Positions 24,196-33,143 of a stretch of DNA of 64,000 nucleotides are shown one piece after another. Each line of letters begins with the position of its first letter. Positions within the stretch are counted from its first letter, which is position 1. The notes under the pieces are model-generated. The model worked only from the letters and a program-made list of their open reading frames with translations, was not told the origin of the DNA and did no database searches. This DNA comes from Niastella sp. OAS944. GTDB taxonomy: Bacteria > Bacteroidota > Bacteroidia > Chitinophagales > Chitinophagaceae. Position numbers and translations under genes: made by a program. The stretch is taken from the NCBI GenBank assembly GCA_024809215.1, contig JANUBW010000001.1, positions 744,001-808,000 of the forward strand. Reading direction: 5' to 3'.

Positions 24196-26808
24196 TTACT
24201 TCACCTTCTCGGGGGTTTCATTTCTGAACACTACCACTCCATCAAATACGTCGACCATAACGGGTTTGCTTTTATCAATATCTGCTGCAAGTATTTTTTT
24301 ACTCAATGGATTAACGATCTCTTTCTGGATGAGCCTTTTCAACGGCCGGGCGCCAAACTGCATATCAAATCCCTGCTCTGCCAGGTATTCGAGTGCATAA
24401 TCGCTGAACCGCAGATCGATACCATTTTCAGCCACCTGTTTTTTCAAACTGTTCAACTGGATCTGCACAATTCCAATGATCTGTTTTTTCAACAATGGCT
24501 GGAACATGATCACTTCATCGACCCGGTTCAGGAACTCGGGTCTTATGGTTTGCCTTAGCAGGTTCATCACTTCAACCTTAGCCCTTTCCGTTGCCTTTTC
24601 TACATCCTGTTCTTTAACATCTTCAAACGCATCCTGTATAAGATGGCTACCAATATTGCTGGTCATAATAATGATGGTGTTCTTAAAATTCACCACACGG
24701 CCTTTGGCATCGGTAAGGCGACCATCGTCGAGTACCTGTAACAACACATTCCAAACATCGGGGTGTGCCTTTTCAATTTCATCGAGCAACACCACACTAT
24801 ATGGTTTACGACGAACAGCCTCGGTAAGTTGTCCGCCTTCTTCATATCCTACATAACCGGGAGGAGCGCCCACCAGGCGGCTCACGGTATGTTTTTCCTG
24901 GTACTCACTCATATCTATGCGGGTCATCATACTTTCATCATCGAACAGGTACTCGGCCAGGGCCTTTGCCAGCTCTGTTTTACCAACACCTGTTGTTCCC
25001 AGAAAAATAAATGAACCGATGGGCTTTTTGGGATCGTGCAATCCCGCTCTGCTTCTGCGAATAGCATCGGCTACGGCTGTTATCGCCTCATCCTGACCCA
25101 CAACGCGCTCGTGCAGTTTTTCTTCCAGCTGCAATAATTTCTCTTTATCACTCTGCAACATGCGGCTCACCGGAATACCTGTAGACTTTGCTATTGTTTC
25201 GGCAATATCTTCTGCATCCACTTCTTCCTTCATCAACCGTTTGTTCTCACTAATGGCATTCAGCTGCTGCGAATAGTCATTTATTAACTGTTCCTGTTCT
25301 TTGATCTTGCCATAGCGTATTTCAGCAACTGTACCATAATCGCCATTACGTTCAGCCTGTTCGGCCTGAATTTTCAAATGTTCAACCTGTGCCTTGGCAT
25401 CCTGCACTTTATCAACCAGCTCTTTTTCTTCCTGCCATTTTGCTTTTAACGTATCGCGTTCAACACTCAGGTTGGCTATTTCGGTATTCAGTGCCTTCAG
25501 TTTGTCTTCATCATTCTCACGTTTAATAGCCTCGCGTTCTATCTCCAGCTGACGTATTTGTCGTACCAAATGGTCCAGCTCTTCCGGCATGGAATTCATT
25601 TCGAGCCGCAATTTCGCCGCTGCTTCATCTATAAGGTCAATGGCTTTATCGGGCAAATGCCTGTCGGTAATGTACCGGCTCGATAATTCCACTGCCGCAA
25701 TAATGGCTTCATCCTTAATGCGCACATGGTGGTGCGTTTCGTAACGGTCTTTCAACCCACGCAGAATAGATATTGCATCCTCAACCGATGGTTCATCTAT
25801 CATTACTTTCTGGAACCTGCGTTCAAGAGCTTTATCTTTTTCAAAAAATTTCTGGTATTCATTTAAGGTAGTGGCGCCTACGGCACGCAGTTCACCACGC
25901 GCCAGTGCGGGTTTAAGAATATTCGCCGCATCCATGGCGCCTTCGCCGCCACCGGCCCCTACCAGGGTATGAATTTCATCGATGAATAAAATGATCTCGC
26001 CATTGCTGTCGGTCACTTCTTTCACTACGCCTTTCAGCCTTTCCTCAAACTCCCCTTTGTATTTAGCGCCGGCAATCAATTGCCCCATATCGAGCGCGTA
26101 AATAACTTTTGTTTTCAGGTTATCGGGTACGTCGCCATTTACAATTCTATGTGCAATACCTTCGGCAATGGCCGTTTTACCAACGCCCGGCTCACCTACA
26201 AGGATCGGGTTGTTCTTTGTACGGCGGCTCAGGATATGCAGTGTTCTGCGGATCTCTTCATCGCGACCAATTACCGGGTCGAGCTTGCCACCGCGGGCCA
26301 GGTCGTTTAAATTGCGGGCATATTTATTAAGGGCGTTAAATTGCGTTGCCTGTGTTTGTGAGTTTACGGTTTCGCCTTTACGTAATTCCCTTACAGCTGC
26401 CACCAATCCTTTTTCACTTAAACCGGCTTCTTTCAGCAAACGCGCGGTTGAATCGTTGCCCTGAACAATGGCCAGCAGCAGGTGTTCGGGCGTTATGAAT
26501 TCATCGCCAAACTCCTTTAATGCGGCGCCGGCGCGCAGGATTACGTTGTTGGTTTCCCGGCTAACCATTTGCGCAGCATCACCATTTGTTTTAGGCAGTT
26601 TATTTATTTGCTCCTGTAATTTGTTTTCGAGGAGATTAACGGTTACATTGTTCTTTTTTAAAAGATATTCAACCGGTGAATCTTCCTGGTCGAGCAACGC
26701 TTTTAGCACATGCTCCGTTTCAATATTCGGACTTTGTGAATTAAACGCTAATTGTTGTGCCTGTTGAAAAGCTTCTGCAGCCTTTATTGTAAAATTTCCT
26801 AAGTTCAT
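24196..26808 (-). CDS. clpB: ATP-dependent chaperone ClpB
   Basis: Hexameric AAA+ disaggregase of 870 residues that pulls polypeptides out of aggregates with DnaK. Clp-N repeats occupy residues 1-145. AAA1 has Walker A GEPGVGKT at 205-212 and Walker [10 protein letters not shown]. The coiled-coil M domain is about 405-530 ([21 protein letters not shown] and following). AAA2 has [19 protein letters not shown] near 608 and [14 protein letters not shown]. Pore-loop YKGEFEERL and GYVGYEEGG are intact. No ClpP-binding IGF-type loop is seen, which fits ClpB rather than ClpA/C. Single gene; two 13-bp TAATGTGATAATT repeats stand just upstream. Confidence 0.97.
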   Translation of the reverse strand: MNLGNFTIKAAEAFQQAQQLAFNSQSPNIETEHVLKALLDQEDSPVEYLLKKNNVTVNLLENKLQEQINKLPKTNGDAAQMVSRETNNVILRAGAALKEFGDEFITPEHLLLAIVQGNDSTARLLKEAGLSEKGLVAAVRELRKGETVNSQTQATQFNALNKYARNLNDLARGGKLDPVIGRDEEIRRTLHILSRRTKNNPILVGEPGVGKTAIAEGIAHRIVNGDVPDNLKTKVIYALDMGQLIAGAKYKGEFEERLKGVVKEVTDSNGEIILFIDEIHTLVGAGGGEGAMDAANILKPALARGELRAVGATTLNEYQKFFEKDKALERRFQKVMIDEPSVEDAISILRGLKDRYETHHHVRIKDEAIIAAVELSSRYITDRHLPDKAIDLIDEAAAKLRLEMNSMPEELDHLVRQIRQLEIEREAIKRENDEDKLKALNTEIANLSVERDTLKAKWQEEKELVDKVQDAKAQVEHLKIQAEQAERNGDYGTVAEIRYGKIKEQEQLINDYSQQLNAISENKRLMKEEVDAEDIAETIAKSTGIPVSRMLQSDKEKLLQLEEKLHERVVGQDEAITAVADAIRRSRAGLHDPKKPIGSFIFLGTTGVGKTELAKALAEYLFDDESMMTRIDMSEYQEKHTVSRLVGAPPGYVGYEEGGQLTEAVRRKPYSVVLLDEIEKAHPDVWNVLLQVLDDGRLTDAKGRVVNFKNTIIIMTSNIGSHLIQDAFEDVKEQDVEKATERAKVEVMNLLRQTIRPEFLNRVDEVIMFQPLLKKQIIGIVQIQLNSLKKQVAENGIDLRFSDYALEYLAEQGFDMQFGARPLKRLIQKEIVNPLSKKILAADIDKSKPVMVDVFDGVVVFRNETPEKVK

Positions 26809-26826
26809 AATAGCGTATTAATTAGT

Positions 26827-26855
26827 TAATGTGATAATTTGCTAATGTGATAATT
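26827..26855. repeat. two TAATGTGATAATT units upstream of clpB
   Basis: Identical 13-mers at 26827-26839 and 26843-26855 (16-bp period). The same unit builds the hairpin at 28060-28153 and the 3' end of xylB. Confidence 0.8.
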
Positions 26856-27003
26856 AAATACAGTTCTCGTAATTAATAGCTGGTTCACCAACCCTTTTAT
26901 ATTACTGAACGTACAAATATGTGATCCGGTTCAACCGGTTTTATTTTTTTCAATAACGGTATATTCCCTGCAAATCATAATCCAGGCCTAAATTCATGCA
27001 TTT

Positions 27004-28056
27004 ATGTCATTAAAATTAAACCCCATCTGCCTCAGTTGCAGTATTTTATCCGCATTCCTGTTATTCTTTCAGTTTTCCTTTGCCCAAAGCGATTTTACCC
27101 AGGCCGATGCCTTGCTTCAAAAGAACCAGAAATTGCTGGGCAATGATGTGGTAGCCCTTATTTATAAAGATGGTAAGGTGATACACTCCAAAGAGCTGGG
27201 CGAATTCAATGCAAAGACCCAGGCCCCTATTGCCAGTTGCAGTAAATGGCTAACAGCAGCCCTGGTAATGATGTTTGTTGATGAAGGCAAAATAGAACTT
27301 GACGACCCGGTTAGTAAATACCTGCCCATTTTTGACAAATACATGAAAAGTTATATTACCATTCGCATGTGCATGGCGCATACTACTGGTATTGAAACAG
27401 AAAAAAGCCTGCTTGTAAAAGCTCTTCAACGCAGCAAATACATTAACCTTGAAGAAGAAGTGAACGCCCTTGCCGCCAAAGAAATTTCAAACAATGCCGG
27501 CACCGAATTTCACTATGGTGGTATTGGGCTCAATATTGCCGCCCGGGTACTTGAGGTAGTTAGTAAAAAACCATTCGACCGCCTTATACAGGACAAATTA
27601 CTGCGCCCCCTGAAAATGAAGTTCACCTCCTTTGTGAATGAAAACGGAAATGCGCCCAACCCCAGTGGCGGCGCCCGCAGTACAGCCAACGATTATATAA
27701 ACTTTTTGTCAATGATCCTGAACAAAGGGATGTTTGAAGGCAAACAGATCCTGAGTGCAAAATCTATTGAAGAAATGCAGAAACCACAGTTTACCAACCT
27801 GCCGGTGAAGTTTGTTCCCAAAATTGCCGAAGGATTTCATTATGGTTTAGGCGAATGGATACAGGAAGAAGACGCCAATGGCAACAGTACTGTGGTAAGC
27901 AGCCCGGGTTTGTTTGGCACCTGGCCGTATATTGACAAATGCCGCAATTACGCTGCCATCATTTTTGCCAAGTCGTTAGTGAACGAACAAAAGAAAGATC
28001 TTGCCATTCAGTTTAAAGCGGCTGTAGATGAAGCAATTGGCGGAGGCTGCAAATAA
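27004..28056 (+). CDS. serine hydrolase of the beta-lactamase/DD-peptidase (class C) family
   Basis: Exported 350-residue enzyme of the beta-lactamase/esterase superfamily. Signal peptide 1-27 (ILSAFLLFFQFSFA). The nucleophile motif SxxK is S78-C-S-K81 in PIASCSKWLTAALV. DDPVSKYLP and MAHTTGIE follow as in family members. The second motif (usually Y-x-N) is seen as FHYGGIGLNIAARVLE, where the Asn is not at the usual spacing. The C-terminal part has HYGLGEWIQEED and SSPGLFGTWPYID, in place of the KTG-type strand. Probably an esterase or peptidase with unknown substrate rather than a true beta-lactamase. Confidence 0.88.
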   Translation: MSLKLNPICLSCSILSAFLLFFQFSFAQSDFTQADALLQKNQKLLGNDVVALIYKDGKVIHSKELGEFNAKTQAPIASCSKWLTAALVMMFVDEGKIELDDPVSKYLPIFDKYMKSYITIRMCMAHTTGIETEKSLLVKALQRSKYINLEEEVNALAAKEISNNAGTEFHYGGIGLNIAARVLEVVSKKPFDRLIQDKLLRPLKMKFTSFVNENGNAPNPSGGARSTANDYINFLSMILNKGMFEGKQILSAKSIEEMQKPQFTNLPVKFVPKIAEGFHYGLGEWIQEEDANGNSTVVSSPGLFGTWPYIDKCRNYAAIIFAKSLVNEQKKDLAIQFKAAVDEAIGGGCK

Positions 28057-28059
28057 TTT

Positions 28060-28153
28060 TATAATGTGATAATTCGATAATGTGATAATGAAAAGGCAAT
28101 TGTAGCCTTGTATTTCATTATCACATTATCTCATTAGCTAATTATCACATTAA
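28060..28153. repeat. long cruciform of TAATGTGATAAT words
   Basis: Nested inverted repeats: 28076-28093 pairs perfectly with 28113-28130 (18 bp), 28093-28097 with 28105-28109 in the loop, and 28062-28074 with 28140-28152 (13 bp) outside. It lies between convergent genes. Confidence 0.88.
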
Positions 28154-28155
28154 CA

Positions 28156-28184
28156 AAAAGGGCGCCCGGTTTCCCGGAACACCC
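28156..28184 (-). terminator. probable terminator of the T9SS-tail gene
   Basis: GGGCGCCCGG and CCGGAACACCC form an imperfect hairpin; on the minus strand it is followed by five T. It lies about 45 bases after the stop at 28230. Confidence 0.5.
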
Positions 28185-28229
28185 AGTTGTTCATCATCAG
28201 TCCTTATCTTTTGGGTTAACCCAATATAT

Positions 28230-28589
28230 TTACTTCAGCAACATAGTGCCTGATAGTTTTTCTTTTCCATATTGCAACGTATAATGATATACGCCAGCCG
28301 GCAATGAGGCGCCATCAAATAAAACGGTATAATTACCAGCCTCCAGTTTTTTATTGATCAGCGTAGTTACTTCAGCTCCCATAGTATTAAACACTTTTAA
28401 CTTAGTCGTATAGACGCCATATGTATAATAGGGCCTGCTGTTTAAGGTGCCTGCATAAGTATAAGTACCATTTACAGCACTTGTACCTGCCCCGCTTACC
28501 GTAATGGTATTTTGGGCATTGGCCAAACCGGCGGTTATCAGTATTGCAAGAATACTTGCAGATACATATGATGTGTAGCGGTTTTTCAT
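28230..28589 (-). CDS. very short secreted protein with T9SS type A-like sorting tail
   Basis: 119 residues from the ATG at 28589 (MKNRYTSY); the upstream in-frame Met would add 14 residues ahead of a good signal peptide. Signal peptide about 1-26, ending ANAQ. Then a short Gly/Thr/Tyr-rich segment (TITVSGAGTSAVNGTYTYAGTL) and, from about residue 60, the C-terminal sorting pattern LKVFNTMGAEVTTLINKKLEAGNYTVLFDGASLPAGVYHYTLQ, cited here only as a pattern (LKVFNTMGAEV...LPAGVYHYTL), ending SGTMLLK. Type IX secretion would carry it to the surface. There is almost no cargo between the two signals, so it may be a deletion remnant of a larger surface protein. Confidence 0.75.
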   Translation of the reverse strand: MKNRYTSYVSASILAILITAGLANAQNTITVSGAGTSAVNGTYTYAGTLNSRPYYTYGVYTTKLKVFNTMGAEVTTLINKKLEAGNYTVLFDGASLPAGVYHYTLQYGKEKLSGTMLLK

Positions 28590-28759
28590 ACAGTTAGTTA
28601 TTGGTGCATCCAAAATAGTTGCTATCGGCAACCCACAGGAACAACTGACATTACAATTATCTTAAATACGCAAAACCACCTATTACCAATAGCGACTATC
28701 ACTCACCATTCAACCGGCCCGGTTCTTGCTTTTAATATTGTAACCAAACGTCTTTACTT

Positions 28760-29053
28760 ATGAAAACGCTCTCCATCCTATCCATCCTTTGTATCCCCCT
28801 TCTACCCCACTGCACTACACTAAGCCCCGAACATATTAAAGACCACCAATGGCTTTATGGTGGCGGCTATCGCCTGGGCGACAAGCTGCAGTTTGATAAC
28901 AAGAATTTTAGCTTTAACGGTGATACCATTTTAAAACGCGATGTGCCTGTTGCAGTTATAGTTATGAGCTCCGGCGACCTGCTGGGCAGTAATAATGATA
29001 TTACTATTCAATCGCTTGCTACAGGTGAAGAGGGTTTTTACCACGAAAAGTGA
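28760..29053 (+). CDS. small putative lipoprotein
   Basis: 97 residues. N-terminal signal with a possible lipobox (LCIPLLPHC, Cys 18) followed by TTLSPE. The rest is polar, with YGGGYRLGDKLQFDNKNFSFNGDTIL and a hydrophobic strand VPVAVIVMSSGDLL. Family not recognised. The gene sits alone between the T9SS-tail gene (divergent) and the CAP gene, each with its own gap. Confidence 0.65.
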   Translation: MKTLSILSILCIPLLPHCTTLSPEHIKDHQWLYGGGYRLGDKLQFDNKNFSFNGDTILKRDVPVAVIVMSSGDLLGSNNDITIQSLATGEEGFYHEK

Positions 29054-29179
29054 GTTAGTTGATAAAGGCTTACGCAATGTTAAATCAATGCATTCTGGTT
29101 TAGGGGCTATTGCAAAACCGAACAGGATTGCTTATATTTAAGATAACAGAAATATATTCCGTAACCAGACCGTACTCTT

Positions 29180-29728
29180 ATGAAAGTGATATCATACATG
29201 GTACCAGTGGCGATGCTATTGCTATCGTTCCTGTACAACAACAATCCCTTTATATTAAAAGATGAAGCACAACAGGCGTTTCAATTGATAAACACCATCA
29301 GAAGCAACCCTGAAAAATACTACCAGGAACTACAACTGAATGGCCAATTGCCCATTACCAAAGGTCCTTTGCGTTGGAACGATACACTGGCCAGAGTAGC
29401 CGAAGCAAAAGCAATGGATATGGCCAAACGCAACTATTTCGGCCATCTTACGCCCGAAGGTTATAGCATCAATCGTTTTATTGATCAAAGCGGTTATAAT
29501 AGCTTAAGTTATTATGAATCTATCAGCTCAGGTGATGAATTGGGTATAGAGGCCGTTAAATCGTTGATCATCGATAAGAATGATACCAACAAAAGCAACC
29601 GCAATCATTTGCTGGGTATTACTAAATTGGATACTTCACTTTATGATATAGGTATCGGTTTTGTTAAAAGTGATGGAAGCAAATACAAAAGCTACACCTG
29701 TATTATTTTAGCCAAACACAACCAGTAA
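29180..29728 (+). CDS. CAP (SCP/PR1)-domain protein
   Basis: Exported protein of 182 residues. The N-terminal hydrophobic stretch (MVPVAMLLLSFLYN) works as signal or anchor. The CAP domain covers about 32-180: AFQLINTIRSNPEKYYQEL, LRWNDTLARVAEAKAMDMAKRNYFGHLTPEG with the conserved His, RNHLLGI, and the closing strand YDIGIGFVKSDGSKYKSYTCIILA. The second cavity Glu/His positions (YESISSG; NRNHLL) are as in bacterial members. Such proteins bind lipids or act on cell-envelope material; the exact function is unknown. Confidence 0.88.
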   Translation: MKVISYMVPVAMLLLSFLYNNNPFILKDEAQQAFQLINTIRSNPEKYYQELQLNGQLPITKGPLRWNDTLARVAEAKAMDMAKRNYFGHLTPEGYSINRFIDQSGYNSLSYYESISSGDELGIEAVKSLIIDKNDTNKSNRNHLLGITKLDTSLYDIGIGFVKSDGSKYKSYTCIILAKHNQ

Positions 29729-29730
29729 GT

Positions 29731-29758
29731 AAAAAAAATGCCACCCAGAAGGATGGCA
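29731..29758 (-). terminator. terminator of the sugar symporter gene
   Basis: TGCCA-CC / GG-TGGCA hairpin (29739-29758) with eight T after it on the minus strand; 25 bases after the symporter stop. Confidence 0.7.
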
Positions 29759-29782
29759 CATGCAATATAATTTAACTGCCAC

Positions 29783-31411
29783 TTACTTCGCAATACCCAA
29801 TGGCGAGAAGTACATAAATACGGCAATGATAAACACCAGTACAAGCAGCGTTAACAACACATCTTTTTGATTCCAGCTTGCACGGGAAGCTTTTTTATCT
29901 TCAGCTACCGTAGTAGCAAAGGTGAGGCCCTCTAAATGCGCTTCATCGGGTGCAGGCGAAGCGAGGCTTACAACGATCATCAACACCACCGAAAATACAA
30001 ACAGCGCAATACAGAAGTATAAGAAGTTCATGGTGGCAAAATCGTACAACAAACCCGGCCCAAGGGACTTCTGCAATAATTCAAATACCAGCTTTAATAT
30101 ACCTATAATAAAACCTACTACCATGGCTGTGTAAGCGCCCTTTGCATTGATACGTTTTGAAAATACCCCCAGCAAAAAGGCAGCGGCAATAGGCGGCGCC
30201 AGGTACGACTGTACGCTTTGCAAATAACTATACAAGCCTTTTGAAATATTTTTCATCAACGGGATCCAGATCATGCCCAACAGTACAACCACACCAGTAG
30301 CAATACGGCCAACACGTACCAGCTCCCGGCTTTCAGCCTCAGGTTTCATTTTCTGGTAAATATCCATTGTAAACAAGGTAGAGCAGGCATTATATACCGA
30401 TGCCAGCGAGCTCATAAGCGCAGCCAGCAACCCACCTGCCAGCAAACCGCGCAAACCAACCGGCATGATCTCTTTTACCAGTGTAGGAAATGCCACATCA
30501 GCGTCAGTCATTTCTAACTTGCCTTGCTTATGTAATACATAGGCAATCAAGCCCGGTATCATGAATATAAAGAACGGCATCAGCTTTAAGTAGGCCGCAA
30601 AGATGGTACCTCTTCTCGCCTCTTTTTCATTACGCGCCGCCAAACAACGCTGCACAATATGCTGATCGGTACACCAGTACCATAACCCCACTATCGGCGA
30701 CGCAAATAAAATACCGGCCCAGGGAAAATTAGGATCACTTAACGGCGGGAACATATTCAGCTTTTCCTTTGGCAACGATTCCATCAACGTTCCCCAACCG
30801 CCAACTTTATCTAAACCAATAAACAACAATACGGCCGAACCCAGTAGCAATACAATAGCCTGTATGGCCTCAGTATACATTACCGCATGCAAACCACCGA
30901 AAATGGTATACACTCCGGTAACAACTACCAGAATGATGGCGCCCGTCCAGAAGTCGACACCAAGCAGGGAATTGAACACCAACGCACCGGCATAAATGGT
31001 TACGGCCGCTTTAGCTATTACATAACTTATAAGCTGAATAATAGATAACAACCAACGTGCTTCGGCATTGAAACGGCGTTCGAGGAACTCGGGCATAGTG
31101 TATACCATGCTTCGCATGTAGAAGGGCACAAATACCCAACCGAGTGTGAGAATGATCCAGGAGTGTAATTCATAATGGCCCATTACCACACCGCTGCTGG
31201 CGGCTGTACCAGCCAGGCCCACAATATGTTCGGAGCCTACGTTGGAGGCCAGAATGGAGGCGCCAATTACAAACCAGCCAAGGTTACGGTTGGCCAGAAA
31301 ATAATCAGACGGCGAATCTTTTGCTTTTTTAATAGACCAAATTGAGATGGCGGCAATCACCACCATGTACAGGCCTATGAATAACCAATCGATGGGTCCA
31401 AGAAAATGCAT
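29783..31411 (-). CDS. sodium:solute symporter (SSS/SLC5), probable xylose transporter
   Basis: Inner-membrane Na+-coupled sugar transporter of 542 residues with about 14 hydrophobic helices. It shows the SLC5 pattern: DWLFIGLYMVVIAAISI at the start, the TM1 break FVIGASILASNVGSEHIVGLAG (given here only as the break at about 48-69), PEFLERRF, FGGLHAVMYTEAIQ and GLWYWCTDQHIVQRCL around 225-245, as in the vSGLT/SglT sugar group. It ends the minus-strand run xylB-xylA-transporter, so xylose is the likely substrate, though the family also takes galactose and glucose. Confidence 0.9.
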   Translation of the reverse strand: MHFLGPIDWLFIGLYMVVIAAISIWSIKKAKDSPSDYFLANRNLGWFVIGASILASNVGSEHIVGLAGTAASSGVVMGHYELHSWIILTLGWVFVPFYMRSMVYTMPEFLERRFNAEARWLLSIIQLISYVIAKAAVTIYAGALVFNSLLGVDFWTGAIILVVVTGVYTIFGGLHAVMYTEAIQAIVLLLGSAVLLFIGLDKVGGWGTLMESLPKEKLNMFPPLSDPNFPWAGILFASPIVGLWYWCTDQHIVQRCLAARNEKEARRGTIFAAYLKLMPFFIFMIPGLIAYVLHKQGKLEMTDADVAFPTLVKEIMPVGLRGLLAGGLLAALMSSLASVYNACSTLFTMDIYQKMKPEAESRELVRVGRIATGVVVLLGMIWIPLMKNISKGLYSYLQSVQSYLAPPIAAAFLLGVFSKRINAKGAYTAMVVGFIIGILKLVFELLQKSLGPGLLYDFATMNFLYFCIALFVFSVVLMIVVSLASPAPDEAHLEGLTFATTVAEDKKASRASWNQKDVLLTLLVLVFIIAVFMYFSPLGIAK

Positions 31412-31496
31412 ATGGCAAGTGTTTAGTTTGACAATCGTTATTATAAGTCACCTTTTTTGGCAAAGGTTTGTTTAGTGAACCCCTGAAAATGAAATA

Positions 31497-31620
31497 GGAA
31501 GTAAGATGTATGAAGTATGAAGACTCCGATTATCGAAATTCAAAAGAAATTTCAGACTAATCCAATCTCTTACTTCTTACATCCTACTTCCTACATCCTA
31601 CCTCTTACTTCACATTACTA
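31497..31620. repeat. GAAGTAT / CTTACTTC short-word inverted tract
   Basis: Left arm GGAAGTAAGATGTATGAAGTATGAAGA (first 20 bases from 31497), right arm of TCTTACT, TCTTACA, TCCTACT, TCCTACA, TCCTACC, TCTTACT heptamers at about 31568-31612. It lies between xylA and the transporter. Confidence 0.8.
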
Positions 31621-31642
31621 TATCCTCAAATATTCCTCTATA

Positions 31643-32971
31643 CTAAATGTACTGATTTATAATATTCTCCAACCACTCCTGCTTGCCACTGATCATTTTA
31701 GGTTCACCATTGGCAATGGCAAAATCGCGCAGGTCTTCGAGTTTCAATAAACCGCCTTCAAAATCTTTTCCTTTACCACTGTCGAAAGAAGCATAGCGGT
31801 CTTTACGGAATTTGAGGTAAGGCGATTTTTGCATAACCTTATCGGCAACCACCAGGGCGCGGGCAAAATTGTCCATACCACCAATGTGGGCAATAAAGAT
31901 ATCTTCGAGGTCGGTTGAGTTACGACGCGTTTTTGCATCGAAGTTCACACCACCACCTGCAAAGCCACCATTTTCCAGGATGATGAGCATGCTTTCAACC
32001 AGCTCATTCAGATCAACAGGGAACTGATCGGTATCCCAGCCATTCTGATCGTCGCCACGGTTGGCATCGATGCTACCTAACATGCCGGCATCGGCAGCCA
32101 CCTGTAATTCGTGCTGGAAAGTATGACCCGCCAGTGTAGCATGGTTTACTTCAATATTCAGTTTAAAGTCTTTATCGAGACCGTAATGACGCAGGAAGCC
32201 AATTACGGTTGCGCTATCGAAATCGTATTGGTGTTTGGTAGGCTCGCAAGGTTTGGGTTCAATAAAGAACACGCCTTTGAAACCCTGTTTGCGGGCGTAA
32301 TCGCGCGCCATAGTGAGGAAACGGGCCAGGTGATCGAGTTCACGTTTCATATTGGTGTTCAGCAGGCTCATGTAACCTTCGCGGCCACCCCAGAACACAT
32401 AGTTCTCACCACCCAGTGCAATGGTAGCGTCCAATGCATTTTTTACCTGCGTGCCGGCGTAGGCTACAGCAGCAAAATCGGGGTTGGTTGAAGCGCCGTT
32501 CATATAACGTGGGTTACTGAATACGTTCGCTGTTCCCCACAACAGTTTTACACCGCTGGCATTTTGTTTTTGTTTTGCATAGTCAACGATGGCTTGCAAA
32601 CGGCTTTCATATTCTTTTATGTTAGCGCCTTCATCAACCAGGTCAACATCGTGAAAACAATAGTAAGGAACGCCCAGTTTGGTGATAAACTCAAATGCGG
32701 CATCCATTTTATCTTTTGCACGGCCTACAGCATCGGCGTTCACATCCCAGGGGAAATGTTTTGTACCGGGGCCGAATGGATCGGCGCCGGTGTTACAGAA
32801 GGTATGCCAGTAACAAACGGCAAAGCGCAAATGCTCCTGCATGGTTTTGCCAGCTACTACCTTGTTTGCATCATACCATTTAAAGGCCAGTGGGTTGTCG
32901 CTCTCCACGCCTTCATACTTGATGCTACCAATACCTTTGAAGAATTCTTTGTCGCCAGTGATTATGTTCAT
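31643..32971 (-). CDS. xylA: xylose isomerase
   Basis: Converts D-xylose to D-xylulose using two divalent metals. The 442-residue length is of the class II type. Marks: [12 protein letters not shown] with the catalytic His near residue 102, [32 protein letters not shown] with metal ligands, [17 protein letters not shown], and [21 protein letters not shown]-terminal arm present ([15 protein letters not shown]). Downstream of xylB (155-base gap) and upstream of the symporter, forming the xylose catabolic set. Confidence 0.97.
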   Translation of the reverse strand: MNIITGDKEFFKGIGSIKYEGVESDNPLAFKWYDANKVVAGKTMQEHLRFAVCYWHTFCNTGADPFGPGTKHFPWDVNADAVGRAKDKMDAAFEFITKLGVPYYCFHDVDLVDEGANIKEYESRLQAIVDYAKQKQNASGVKLLWGTANVFSNPRYMNGASTNPDFAAVAYAGTQVKNALDATIALGGENYVFWGGREGYMSLLNTNMKRELDHLARFLTMARDYARKQGFKGVFFIEPKPCEPTKHQYDFDSATVIGFLRHYGLDKDFKLNIEVNHATLAGHTFQHELQVAADAGMLGSIDANRGDDQNGWDTDQFPVDLNELVESMLIILENGGFAGGGVNFDAKTRRNSTDLEDIFIAHIGGMDNFARALVVADKVMQKSPYLKFRKDRYASFDSGKGKDFEGGLLKLEDLRDFAIANGEPKMISGKQEWLENIINQYI

Positions 32972-33039
32972 GATCTAAGATTGTTATTATTTGAGAGAAT
33001 ATTTTTGTTTATTAATAAGCTCAGCGTGAAACGGCAAAC

Positions 33040-33143
33040 GTGAAACGTGAAAGGGCCGCTCAATTATCTGCTTTTCAACTCCTTGTTAACTTGTTAACTC
33101 GTCAACTTGTTAACTGCCTCCCATTATCACATTAGCACATTAT
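33040..33143. repeat. GTTAACTTGTCAAC tract and TAATGTGATAAT words at the xylB 3' end
   Basis: Words CTTGTTAA, CTTGTTAA, CTCGTCAA, CTTGTTAA at about 33080-33112, next to ATTATCACATTAGCACATTA (33123-33142). The latter supplies the last codons (NVLM) and the TGA stop of xylB on the minus strand. Confidence 0.75.
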
